From Mesaphorura yosii (lineage: Eukaryota > Arthropoda > Collembola > Poduromorpha > Tullbergiidae), in contig WIXG01000750.1 in assembly GCA_009869945.1 (NCBI GenBank), forward strand, positions 1 to 23,161: a stretch of DNA of 23,161 nucleotides, given 5' to 3'. This document shows positions 1 to 10,900 of the stretch, one piece after another. Every line of letters starts with the position of its first letter. Positions within the stretch are counted from its first letter, which is position 1. The translations under genes were made by a program, and so were the position numbers. The notes beneath the pieces are model-generated. The model saw only the letters and a program-made list of their open reading frames with translations, was not told the origin of the DNA and ran no database searches.

Positions 1-228
1 TGGTGTGTTCGCCCTACTCTTCTAGAGAGAGATGAGTGAGACTCTTACTCCTTGCCGTGCCTGCCTGTAATACTCCACAGGTTGAAGGCCAGCTGAATGG
101 AAATGCACCCAACGTCTCACATCGCCTCAATATCGCTAACGCAACACGAGCACGAGATGCATGAAGCTCGTTTACGTTTTGCATTGCGAATTTGAGACGC
201 AAAAAAGTGCTATGATTCAGTGTTGAAG

Positions 229-236
229 TATATAAG
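229..236 (+). promoter_or_regulatory. TATA-box-like element (TATATAAG)
   Basis: An exact TATATAAG lies on the plus strand. No good TCAGT initiator sits 25-32 nt downstream (the nearest is TCAAG at about 246), and no gene follows on this strand. Read as a possible promoter only. Confidence 0.2.
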
Positions 237-1132
237 CCTGTACTGTCAAGCGTGTACAGCTGTAGGCTTCCGGCTCCAGTTCTTTTGTTCTACTACCAGT
301 ATGTTCGAGTTTGTTCAACTTTTTGCGTCTCTTTCGCTATGATATGGTGAATGGAAAAGAAAGCGTCCAGCGTTGGTCCATTCTATGTGTGAATTTGAGT
401 TTATTCATTACAAATTACAGGCACCCATAATTAGACTAAAGTGGAAGAGGAAATTGCAAAGGTGTTGACTCGCCTTGCTTTAATGCTTCTCCTCGCAAAG
501 CCGTGCCTGAATCTGACTCGGGACACAAATCGTCACCTGAGAATTCACATTCGCATGCAGTTAAAAAACGCGAAAACGAAAAACCAAAGAGGCTTCAGTT
601 TCGTACGAATCAACTACAAAACTGAACTCTCTTTGCGAAAAACAATCCGGCAGCAAACAGTTGAAAATATACGGAGGCAAGTGGTGAATGAGTTCATTGG
701 TTCCTGGCAATGCTTCAAATCCTCCGTCGGTGGCTTTATGATAAATCTTTGCAACCATTTCTAGATCTCATACTCTTGACTGGTAGTGGTAACATGCAGT
801 TTTGTAGTAACATTTCGGAGACACGAAACATTTCATAGAACTGCGAAATCTGGAGTTGGGAGCCACCAAAGCGGTTGATTGGCTATGTAATCGTGAACCA
901 CGTTTCCTGCAGTTATTAGACTAAAGTAGATAGAAACAGAAAGTGAAATGATTACAAATATGCTACTTGTGGAGGAAGAAAAGAGGATTTCGGCTAATTT
1001 TAGAATTCAGTATTGGCAGACACTCAATTATTAAATCACCTTCTTCTTTGACCTCCGAAGTCATCGAACAAAATCTCCTATAGACACATTTTGAATCGAG
1101 TTTTCATGCTTTGCGTCACCGAGCCGGAAGGA

Positions 1133-1316
1133 ATTCGCGAATTTGCAATGATATCATCACGAACTTGATCCCATTCATGAAATCATGAATATTTATATAC
1201 TTTTAAATTCCCAATATTTCCTCCTTACCCTCCCGACATGAACTTCTTGAGAGTCCTATCATTGGTAGAGATTAATCCTATCCTTTGAATTATCGGCACG
1301 GCATTCGCGAATTTGC
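1133..1316. repeat. Two copies of a 14-bp word with a palindromic core
   Basis: ATTCGCGAATTTGC occurs at 1133-1146 and again at 1303-1316, both on the plus strand, 170 bp apart. The core ATTCGCGAAT is a perfect palindrome. Looser relatives (for example ATTGCGAATTTG at 182-193) occur nearby. It could be a factor binding site or chance; no function is known to me. Confidence 0.4.
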
Positions 1317-2556
1317 CACCTGAAAAGCAGACCAATCTGCAAATACAAAACACAATACTGCATTGGACAATCACAATGAAGATGTCAATTTTTGTCACAA
1401 CAATGTCATGCCATGCAAAGTGATTGTTCAAGGTCCGAAATGCGCGTGATTGACTTGAAAGAATGACTTTCGTGACAATGAAACGATTAACTGCGAATAT
1501 CCTGCCCATAAATGGCGAATCTGCGGATTCATCAGCAGAAAATGAACCTGCGCCTGTGATTTTCTATTGGTTTTTCGGCTGGAGGGTTTCGCCGTTGCCT
1601 CGAATCTTCAACACTTGGTCCAGGTTGTTTGTCAAACCGCAACCGGTTGCCATTGACTCATCTGCGCTAGCGCGTGGGAGGCAGAAAGGGTGTTACGGCC
1701 AGCCACCAGCATCTGCGAAAAGACAGTCTGAATTAAAAAACAAATCTCTTCAGAGAGCTGTCAATTTGCATTCAGCTCAAAAAAGTAGCTGCTTCTTTCC
1801 ATGTAATATGCAGCAACTCGCCTGTTGCCCTTGTCACAAACATTCTTAAAAGCTTCATCTTTTAAGGTCACAAGGTCGTGCAACTTATCCACACGTAACG
1901 AAGAAATGAAGGTTCATTGTTGGGTTCGAATTCTGCAATAATTCAGCAATCTCACATTACGCTTTGCTTGAATTTTCCATAAATGGAATCCAAGCCATAG
2001 GTCTTAAATGTGATTGTCTTGACTGCGAGCACGAACAAAAGCAAAATTCATGTCTCTGAATTGCCTAAATTCATTCTTTCACGACCAACTCGCCTCGTGT
2101 CAGTCGGGCCGTCAGTTTTTGCGTTGGCGTTCCAAATATACAAGACGGCACAACTTCGCGAAAGAAATATCGTCGTTTTGACCCGTTTACGGTTTCGCAA
2201 ATAAACAGTTGGCTCATTTAACTTTATGTAACACGATTTTGTCAACACACTGACGATAAAACAAAAAATATTCCCAACATCTTCTTTATCACGGTATTTA
2301 TAGAGTAATCGGTCTGATGACAGTCTGAGTTTAAGAATCCAAAACACCGGATCCCTCGGCGAGGAAAGAAGGCTTGTAAACGGCGCCAGTGAAATTACAC
2401 CAGCAGATTTGGCTTTTGTTCACAAAGAGTTCGAAATTTCTCACATTTTCGCCTGATAATGCTTTCATCACCCCATAAATGGGTATTATTAATTTTTGCA
2501 AGGACAAATTCATTCATCATTCGGCACTCGTCTCCTCACTCGCGAGTTCACGTCAT

Positions 2557-2562
2557 TTTATT
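2557..2562 (-). terminator. Poly(A) signal of the secreted-protein gene
   Basis: AATAAA on the minus strand, about 36 nt past the stop codon at 2600-2598. Confidence 0.7.
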
Positions 2563-2597
2563 GTCAAATTATTATAAAATGATCGCTTAATGGTGAA

Positions 2598-3779
2598 TTA
2601 ATGGCTCAGACGTGCTGAAAGCTTCTCCATCGACGTGAGAAGTTCGTAACTGGTGTGCACTCCGTCGTATAAATCTGGAACTGACGCGTCGCGTTTGACG
2701 AGCTTGTTCAAAAGCAGCTCGTCGATACTGCTGCGGAAGGTCTCGACGAAGAAGTACGTGTTCAATTCGCCATCGGCTGAAATGGCAAGCAGGATTAATT
2801 TGTAATCTACTCTGCTGTGATATTTTACACCTTGCCTTGCAAATGACTTACGTCGTGTCTCTTTTTCGCCAACGGGCTGAGCTTTTTTCACGGAGTTGAC
2901 GAGCACTTGCTGGAGGTTCAGCCGGGTTCCGCGCAGCGTTTTGAAGGGCCCATGAGAGTGAAGTCCTTCTACTCCATCAGTCTCATTTGCCAGCAGGACA
3001 ACAAGCCCGAGGAGTTGGTCGCTGTATCTCTCCTTCATCAGAGCCTTCGATACGACAAAGAGAGGGTCGGAGCTCTTGCGGGTGACGCGTGGGCGGCGTC
3101 CTCCACCAAGACCGGACGCGAGGATTTTGACTGTATCGCCCAAGAACTTGAATACCTGCGCCAAAAATTAAAGTGTCAAGTTGTAAGGCACTCTTCTTTT
3201 GGCAAATGGAAAGTTTGGAAAGCCATTGAATTTGACTCACGTTCTGATTGATTTGGACTGCTGTTCCAAGACCGGTCAGTTCAGTCGTGGCCACTTCCGA
3301 TTCTTCAACCTCTTCGACCGCCGCCACTTCACCACCACCGCTGGAAGCACCTGCATCGCTTCCCTCGGGGACGGCTTCCTCGTCATCTTGCCTGAGAAGG
3401 CTCAAAGCCTTCTTCCAAGATCTTCGTGGCTCTCCAGCAACAAACAGTTCGCCGGCGGTCAAAGTGTGAACGGCCTGGGTCAGGCAGATAAAGAATTGAG
3501 ATATGATTAAACTTAGATTCCTACTATAAACAATGAACTAGTGCCTTGATTCATTACCTTGAGCACATTCTCCTTCAGCTTGATTGAAATGTAGTCCGTA
3601 GTCGCAGTTTCCAATGACCTCAAATTCCTCAGCACTTCGGTCTTGCTTAAAGACACCTCCGAAGCGGCAACTCCTTCGGCTGCTTCCAGGAACTGGGCGT
3701 CTTCTTGAGAAAGCTCGAATCCTAATTGACAGTTGACGACTGCCAGCGTTGAAATTATGAGCAGTAAAAGCTTGTCCAT
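2598..3779 (-). CDS. Secreted protein of unknown function (4 exons, 312 aa)
   Basis: Exons by splice-site reading are 3779-3558, 3474-3241, 3155-2852 and 2776-2598, with donors GTAATG, GTGAGT and GTAAGT; the lengths sum to 939 nt with a clean TAA. The protein starts with a typical signal peptide (MDKLLLLIISTLAVVNC, cleavage likely after Cys17), so it probably enters the secretory pathway. Residues about 100-140 are low-complexity and rich in Glu, Ala, Ser and Gly (SSGGGEVAAVEEVEE). The rest looks helical, and a possible N-glycosylation sequon NET lies in the third exon. I recognise no enzymatic motif, transmembrane segment or cysteine framework and do not know the family. A TCAGTG initiator lies about 50 nt upstream of the ATG and a canonical AATAAA follows the stop. 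The exon structure is well supported; the function is unknown. Confidence 0.82.
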
Positions 3780-3824
3780 CTTTCGAACTCTTCAAGAAGT
3801 GGATCGAACTTCGAGAACTTGATG

Positions 3825-3830
3825 CACTGA
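3825..3830 (-). promoter_or_regulatory. Initiator-like TCAGTG upstream of the secreted-protein gene
   Basis: TCAGTG on the minus strand, about 50 nt before the ATG at 3779, matches the arthropod initiator consensus. No clear TATA box is seen at -30. Confidence 0.35.
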
Positions 3831-4162
3831 AGCGCCTGGAATATCTGACCAAATCTGCAGCAGTGCCAAGTGATTATCAATCTGTGCATTAAAATTACAG
3901 AGTAATCAAATCACAAAAATGTTCCCAATTATTATGGAGATGAGACGGACAGACGGCGAAATTTTACTCGTAGACAACGGCAAGATTTCGTGGCCTTCTT
4001 CCAGTTCTAACAGATTCCAATGCAATAAAGGCCAATAAACTCATCTCGTCGCTCGTTGTCATTAACTTAATTTATTCCATCTGCTTCAGCTTCCAGTGAA
4101 TGAACTTTATGGACGCTCTACACTATATCCATGTTAAGATCAGTCGAAGAATAATCATCTCT

Positions 4163-4168
4163 TTTATT
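4163..4168 (-). terminator. Poly(A) signal of NUDT19-like copy 1
   Basis: AATAAA on the minus strand, about 86 nt after the stop codon at 4256-4254. Confidence 0.6.
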
Positions 4169-4253
4169 GCATCAAAAATAAGACTGGTTATCACAGACAC
4201 CATAATTTGCGACTACTAACTTACAATGGACAAGAATTTCTGTGCTACGTTGA

Positions 4254-5595
4254 TCAAGAGTACAATTTCATCTTCCCGAACAGGGCATTTTCGTCCGAAG
4301 GGTATGTTTGACCATGATTGTGTGTATTTACCAGAAGCTTGTACGTGCCATCACTTCCAATTTGCCAACGATGCAGATTGGTCGAAGACTTTTCTAATTC
4401 GGCCAGAGTCTTGTCAAGTGTTCCCATTTCGGAATAGTTGTAAATATCGACGTTTTTTGGCATCATGTCATCACCTACAACACAAAAGAAACAAAATACA
4501 ATTATGAACATTTAACCACACTTAGGCTTATCACACTACAAGTACCTGGCAAGCAGCCTACTGCTCCATCAGACGCTAACCGTACGTGTGGGCACCACCT
4601 CTCAATGCCCAGCTTTTGTCTGGACTTCAACATGTTCTCCAGGTCTTCCATATTCGAATCGCGCAGCCTTCCAATTTCGTACAGCTGAGGTGGCATCAGT
4701 TTCTGCACATCGTCAAGGTGGTTCTCCAGCAGTTTATGCGAGGTTGACCACTATAACACATGAAGTAGTAAGTAACCTAACACAAAGCTGCATATTAATT
4801 CTCGACACAATAACTAACCAAATAGCTTCCAACTTCTTCTGGATCGATTATCACTTTGGGTGACTTTGGTTCTTTTAAAAGCACCATGTAAAATATCGCA
4901 TCGAACCGGCGAGACCGCCCGGTTTTCGTGGGTTTGTACATGACCGGGGTTAGCCAGTTACTCCATTCCCGGAATTCTTGAAGACTAGGCACTATTTTCA
5001 GGCCGTGGCACATTGTCAGGAATTCATCGGGATTTGCTTTGACACGTTTTTGCCATTTAATTATTTCCGAATCAGGAAGTTCAAATAGGGATGAGCTTTC
5101 CTGAGAGCCTGAAGCAGGTCGACAAAACAGAAGGCCACATTCTTCGAAGGTTTCACGAATTGCGGTTATCCGAAGCGAAACTTCTTTCGGCAAAGCTCCC
5201 TGGCCAGTGGAATCGTCGGTTTGATAGATTTCTGGTTTGCGCGCACTTGGTTCGAGCCATCGGAAGTTCTTAATTTTGTCACCGGCTCCAGAATTCTTGA
5301 ACAAATCCAACCACTGGTTCGAGGAGTCAGCGTCGGACAAATTACCACCAGGAAAGCACAGTCCGCCTGGCATGAATTTTGCCTTTTCTGATCGCGCCGT
5401 GATTAGAAACTCAACACCTTGTTTACTTTTGCTGTCAGAAGTGTCGGATGTTGGTTTCGCTATCAATACTGTCGCTGATTCTCGCCAGTATGATTTCTTC
5501 TCATTGGCCGGCGCAGAAGAAAAGGAAGCTCTCCCGACAAAGTTGAATATCCGCGTGCCGATGCCGAAACTCGGTAATATGTGCCTCAGGCGCAT
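4254..5595 (-). CDS. NUDT19-like Nudix hydrolase, copy 1 (3 exons, 400 aa)
   Basis: Exons are 5595-4819, 4750-4546 and 4474-4254 (1203 nt). The family hydrolyses CoA and acyl-CoA diphosphate bonds (acyl-CoA diphosphatase). Diagnostic pieces are FMPGGLCFPGG at residues 74-84 and the second half of the Nudix box, RETFEECGLL, at 147-156 with R147, E148, E151, E152 and G154. The roughly 60 residues between FPGG and RETFEE reflect the long insertion typical of NUDT19. The first ATG in frame is at 5595; the reading frame extends upstream only with non-ATG codons. The N terminus (MRLRHILPSFGIG...) is basic and uncharged by acids, like a mitochondrial presequence. The C terminus (KMKLYS) lacks a peroxisomal PTS1. 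A 5' UTR intron is possible (donor AAG/GTGAGC at 5732, acceptor at 5667). It is a tandem paralogue of the gene at 6045-7451, with both introns at the same positions and phases (0 and 1). Confidence 0.92.
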
Positions 5596-6044
5596 GCTGG
5601 CGAACAGGTTTAATATCGAAAATGACACTCTGTTGTAGACGGTCGATTTCCAATTCAACAAGCAACCTTTTCAAAGTGATTGCAATTACATTAAGCAAGG
5701 GCCGAGAGCCATGACAGAGCCTAAGAGCTCACCTTTCCGGCGCTGATGGCTCGTACTTGTGCCTGCCAGGAGCAAGTTCTGGTTATCGTGGCAAGTTAGT
5801 GTCAACGCCGAGGAAGAAGCCGGGTTCGGATGATCTTAATCCGAAAAATTAATCCAAGCTGCCAATTGACATTATTTCTGACTCAAACAACAGATATTTG
5901 CGCGTAACGCAATCATAGGACACGAGATAGAGTGAGAAAATACTCGTGTATGAAGAGTCCTTTGTTCTTTGTGTTTATCTATTCACATCGGCGTTAATTG
6001 GGACGTATCAGAAAATAATAAAATAAGTCGATCCAGTTGATTTA
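5596..6044. other. Intergenic between the two NUDT19-like genes
   Basis: It contains the 5' UTR and promoter of copy 1 and whatever short 3' UTR copy 2 has. A strong donor-like GTGAGC (minus strand, 5732-5727) and an acceptor-like AG (5668-5667) suggest a small 5' UTR intron of copy 1. No ATG in frame with the coding sequence appears in the presumed upstream exon. Nothing else is recognised. Confidence 0.45.
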
Positions 6045-6046
6045 TT
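6041..6046 (-). terminator. Poly(A) signal overlapping the stop codon of NUDT19-like copy 2
   Basis: AATAAA on the minus strand begins inside the TAA stop (6047-6045). I see no other canonical AATAAA in the next few hundred bases on this strand, so the 3' UTR may be only tens of nucleotides. Confidence 0.5.
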
Positions 6047-7451
6047 AGTTCAATTTTATAAAAATTTGTAAAATATCGTCCACGATGTACGTTTTCGCAC
6101 GCGCCACAGTAATGGAGGCATTAGTCGGGTACATTTCTCGGAATTCGGAAGTGTTTGCCAACAATTTGTAGGTTCCATCTCGCGCAACTTGCCAGCGATG
6201 GAGATTTTTACAGGATTTCTCCAACTCTTCCAGAGTCTTCTCAACTCTTTCAATTTCAGTAAATTGATGAAGGTCGTATGACTTTGGGAACAAGTCATCT
6301 CCTAATAGAATAGACAATAGAGCAATGTTTAAAGACAAGGAATACGAAATGAGGTGCTGATGCTGTTTACCTAACATGCAGCTCAAGACACCATCCGACG
6401 CTTGGATATTCAATGGACACAAGCGCAGGATTCCCATTTCTTGCCTTATTCTTAACAGTGCTTTCAGGTGGTCCACATTTGTAGCAGAACGCAGTGCAGC
6501 CATTTCGTACAAATAGTTTGGAAGTAATTGAGGCAAGTCGACCGCAGCCGCTTCCTCAGTATTTTCCTTGATTAGATCTTGTGCGCTGACCCACTAATTA
6601 ATTTGTACATAGGAAACGTATTGATTAGTCTATATGCTAAGAACCTCTCAATGCCAATGGCGCACCTTGTAATCTGTGACCTCGTCCGGATCAACGACAA
6701 TTTTCGGTTGCTTTGTCCCGGGAGGCAGAATTGCCATGTACGAAATCACATCAAAGCGACGAGGTACTCCATCCCTTCCTGATTGCGATGATGTTGGCGT
6801 CAGCCAGTTGCTCCACTCGTACAAATCCTCAAAGCACGGAAGCACTTCGAGTTCAGCACATAGTTTGGGAAACTCTGCAGGGTTCGCCTTCACACGTGCT
6901 TGATACTGAAGCAAAACGTCATTGGGCAGGGCAGCCAGGCGGGCCAGCCCGTCGGTGACCTCCGTTGCGGGTCTACAAAGAAGAAGTCCACACTCTTCAA
7001 ACGTTTCCCGAATCACCGTCAAACGGAGAGCAATTTCCTTTGCAAGAAAACCACCATCTCTGCCAGACATAGGTGACCGTAACTTTGACGAGTACATTTC
7101 CGGTATACGCGCACGCTCTCCCAAGCATTTGAATTTGGTAATTCTGTCAACCTCGCCGAATCTTTGAAACAAATCCAACCACTCAGATGACGAGTCGGCT
7201 GAAGAGGATGCACCTCCAGGATAGCACCAGAATCCACCCAGAATCTTGGCATGATCTGCTCGTTTCGTGAACAGGAATTCGATTGCACGTGGCGTGAGGT
7301 TGGCAATTATGAGCGTCGCAGATTCACGCCAGTGAACCTTCTCGTCTTGAATCCGCGTCGAAGAGGTTGAAATTGAAGCATTCAAAATCAGTTTTGACAC
7401 GCGTGACACACATTTCCAGCCAGATATCAGAGTAGTTTGCGCGAGCCACAT
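6045..7451 (-). CDS. NUDT19-like Nudix hydrolase, copy 2 (3 exons, 421 aa)
   Basis: Exons are 7451-6666, 6593-6371 and 6301-6045 (1266 nt). Same family as the gene at 4254-5595: the Nudix catalytic half RETFEECGLL is at residues 148-157 (R148, E149, E152, E153, G155), and the upstream GGFWCYPGG at about 72-80 replaces the FMPG..FPGG of copy 1. Shared stretches include EWSNWLTP and NLHRWQ.....GTYKLL near the C terminus. The expected reaction is cleavage of CoA or acyl-CoA to 3',5'-ADP and (acyl-)phosphopantetheine. The start is a true ATG giving an N terminus (MWLAQTTLISGWKCVSRVSK) that could be a mitochondrial presequence; the C terminus IFIKLN is not a PTS1. The splice donor after residue 262 (GTGCGC) is weak but is confirmed by alignment with copy 1. 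The catalytic residues are intact in both copies. Confidence 0.92.
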
Positions 7452-7959
7452 AATTCCTCGCTGATTTTATATTCCAGGCCGTCTCACTTTTCCCATGTAA
7501 AATTCGCCCTGGACATGGGCATTTGATTTAATCTCGAAAACGAGAATCGGCACAAAACACCAAAACACTTCATCTTTTGAAACTTGCTAATTATGAAACG
7601 TAACTTTTCCGCGTAAGTTGCATTAATTCCACTTATGCATCAAGAATCCTTTGTTGCAAACCATTAACTATGAAACTCTACAGATGAAGATTTCGTCCTC
7701 GTCGCGTCTCAACATCTGTAATTGAATTATGCAGTGCAAAATGAACGACAAGTTTTTAATTAGAAATTCACTTTTATTGATTCATTTGTACGGGTCGTAT
7801 TTTTTGTCATTATAAACAATCACTTGCAATTGACATCCTAAGGCAAAGGCACTGACAATAAAGGAAATGATGCTCCATTCAGCGATGCTTCACAAGCCGA
7901 TATACATACATGAAATTCAGAATGGTATTAATTCAGAGACAGAGACTTGTTGTCCCATT
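7452..7959. other. Intergenic: promoter of NUDT19-like copy 2 and 3' UTR of the CSE1 gene
   Basis: The left part is the presumed promoter of the minus-strand NUDT19-like copy 2; a small inverted repeat TCTCGAAAACGAGA lies at about 7533-7546. The right part is the CSE1 3' UTR with AATAAA at 7773-7778. No further gene is seen. Confidence 0.5.
7773..7778 (-). terminator. Poly(A) signal of the CSE1 gene
   Basis: AATAAA on the minus strand, about 182 nt past the TAG stop at 7962-7960. Confidence 0.6.
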
Positions 7960-10900
7960 CTAGGCGATCTGAACGTTTGCAGCTTGCAAATAATGTGTCA
8001 GAAAGTTTTGTGCCTCGGGCGCGATGGTGGAAATTATTGGTTTCACTTTGCCTGGGTTTCCCACTGAAAGCTTTCCCAAGCTTTGCGCCAAGTAAATTTT
8101 TGCATCGGGGATGGTGTCTGAAAACAGGAGAAAGCATTCAATCATTTCATGTCGGTTTCGGTTCCACGCGTACGCATTGATGAGGATCCTGAATTTTACC
8201 TCTCAGAGGGTCGAAGTTATTTTTGCCAGCAAACACCAACTGCGAATAAACTGCTTGATACGCCCCACCTCCTTCCTCTGGCTCAAGTTCAGTGAAATGC
8301 TCCTCAATTGCCTCAGCATTGTCCTCTGGTAGCTCGAATAGTTTAATCAATGATTGGAGTAAGGGCGGCCTACAAAATTTGCATCCATACGTCATGACAT
8401 ATCATCAAACCCACAAGGCTACCTGAGTTCACAATTAATGAGACATTACCAGTAAATCGCGTATTGTCCCGAGAACATTGCTTCAGACTCGCATAGCAGC
8501 TTAGTAATGCCAACTGCAGCTATTTTCTTTTCGACTACTCCAGACACTTTCTGAACTTCCGGTATCCAGATACGGTCCAGGACCATAGCGAACATGTTAG
8601 CTTGTATTCCATCAATTATTTGGATGAGATTCGTCGAGCCGTATTTAAGAATATAAATTCCAAAGAACACAAGAAGTCCCTTGATGAATTTTACAGTCTT
8701 GGAAGAGGTAAGCCTCTGGAAGAAGAGTGTAAACACTTGTTTCATGTATTGACCCAAGGCTTGTCTGGAAAGAACAAATAATTACTTCCTGATACGAACA
8801 AGCCTTTATGACTGAGGCTTTGGTACTGAACTTACTCTGGAAAGTATTCAACCATGGTTTGAATGAGCTGAAATCCTTCATGGTCATTCGCTTTTGAAGC
8901 AATCAATTTCTGAAACACTCCCAACAAGGCGCTCTGAAGACAATACAATGGTTAAAATGTTTCTTAACGTTATTCTAAATGACACAATGCAATCAGATGA
9001 ACAGGCTTACCAATTTATCCAGTGCTACAACTTGCTGAGGTCCGAGTTTAATATATGAACACAAAAGTTTCACTAGCGGAGTAATGTTGCCTTGTCTCTC
9101 CCACAGCATTGGAACGAGAAGACATGGAAAGAGTACCATGTACGGTTCGGGTATTTCCGAAGTATGAAATTGCAGAAGAAGCGATAAGATTTGGAACACG
9201 TATGGAATAAATTCTGAAACAAAAACATTTTTCTTACAATCAAGTTGGCGGGCTAACAATCACTATCTAAGCTTATTGAAAGAAGTGTACCTGTGACGTC
9301 CTGTTGTAAAATGCCTTGAAATAATGGGAAGAGTGTGGCTTCAAACCGTGTGACATGCGCTGGGCTGTTTTTGCACATAATTCTTATCGAGAGACTCAAT
9401 GTTTCGAACAGGTAATGGTTAAAATGAGGTTTGCTGGGATTCTTGGCCACAATGGTCAAAGTATTTGTTAGCTTAGGCAAAATTTCTCCCATGAACGGAA
9501 TCACTCCTTCTTGAAGAGCAGAAAATGTCCTCATGATGGCTGGGAAATTAATTGAACGAATACTGAGTTAATTGCTGAAAACAATGAGAATACCCGACAC
9601 GCTTGATGCTTACCCTTCATGGCGTACTCATTCTCTTTAAACCCTTGTTTGTCGAGGATACTGAATAAGTTGACCAACAGAGAAGCTCCAAAAGGTGCGA
9701 TATCTGTTGTTTTGATTCTGTGAAGGGCACAAATTAGAGACATAGTTCGCTACCATGTAAGGCGTGCGTTCAACGTAACTTACAAAGCAGTTTTGTCCGC
9801 TTGACGAACTAGCAATATTTTGTCAATCGCAATGGCCGCGTACGTATGAACGACGGGAGCATTCGCAACAAGGAACCGTGACAATTGCGGAATACTCTCC
9901 TTTACTATTTGTGGCGGTAGCTGATTTCGGAATATCATGACATATTTAATTGCGTCGGCTTTCAGGACAGACGTTTCGTCAACTGCAAAACGCAAGTAGT
10001 TGATTTCAATGCTTTCCACAAAGTGAAAGCGAGACAGAGGCAACAAAGGTGATAACGATAGGGATGGGTGTGTGCTAGGGTACTTACCATTTGGACTCAT
10101 AAGATCGAGTAGAATTTGCGTTTGATAGAAGTCCACAATGTTAAATAGCTGATTCGTCTGAGTAATTCCATGCTTTTGTGTTTGACCTTTAGCTGCAAGC
10201 GATGTGACTAAATAAATTGCTGCATCCTTGTTCTTCCAATTCTTGGCTGGGTTTGCTGCATATTGCGTTAGCATGGCCTGTAAGATCAGTGGAGCGTGGA
10301 GCAATCATTTCGATTAAAACGTATACTTGTAGAAGCCAAACAACCTACCTGAACATATTGGCTGAAAATACTTGTGATTTGCTGCTCAAAGTGTTTGCTA
10401 AGAGCTCGGACCAAGTCACATGCAGCTCGCCTCCTTGTGTCAATGTCAGACCCTTCAATATCACGTCGGATGTATTCTTCTGGATTATCTTCGAATACTT
10501 CTTCATCAGTCGCTGGGAAAGAAAATAAAGAACCGCATTTTCACGAATACATTCGAACACAATGCTTGTCAAAGCATCCACTAACCTCGAAATTCCATGT
10601 TAGGTATTATAACCTTTTCACAAATGCTGCTCAATGTTTCTGGATTTTCAAAAATGTTCTTATACTGCTCCTTTTCTGCAACCAGTGCTAAAAATTCAAT
10701 GGCTTTGCTGACCAACTATAAATAAAGGAAATCAATTCATCAATAATAAGCACAGAGCGTGCAAGCCATGAATCACACACCAGATCGTATTTGGGTTCAC
10801 TTCCAGTGGTAACAAGTAGTCCCCAAATATTTGTGACAAATTTTGGTAAATATGGTGCAAATTCTTCATCATACTTTTGGGCATACATCCCAACATTGTC

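Larger units (their letters stand above)
1..2556. other. Left intergenic region, no supportable gene
   Basis: About 2.5 kb of AT-rich sequence with frequent stops in all frames. The longest ATG-initiated reading frame (1463-1849, +, 128 codons) matches no family I recognise and has no clear splice or promoter context. It contains a TATA-like element at 229-236 and a short duplicated palindromic word near 1133 and 1303, listed separately. It may be intergenic, or a large intron or 5' region of a gene lying outside the window. I see no tRNA, rRNA or transposase signature. Confidence 0.6.
3780..4253. other. Intergenic: 5' region of the secreted gene and 3' UTR of NUDT19 copy 1
   Basis: It holds the presumed promoter and 5' UTR of the minus-strand secreted-protein gene (about 3780-3900) and the 3' UTR of the upstream NUDT19-like gene with its AATAAA at 4163-4168. 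No other feature is recognised. Confidence 0.55.

Noticed and set aside
441..764. 107-codon plus-strand frame near the left end
   Set aside because: It begins with GTG rather than ATG and shows no family similarity or splice context.
1463..1849. ATG-initiated 128-codon open frame on the plus strand
   Set aside because: No recognisable domain, no signal peptide, no promoter or close poly(A) signal, and composition like the surrounding noncoding DNA. It is compatible with chance.
1905..1940. tRNA B-box-like GGTTCGAATTC at about 1923-1933
   Set aside because: No matching A box at the right distance upstream and no cloverleaf can be drawn.
5091..5638. Plus-strand open frames opposite the NUDT19-like copy 1 (5091-5273 and 5237-5638)
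   Set aside because: Antisense shadows of a strongly supported coding exon; no homology of their own.
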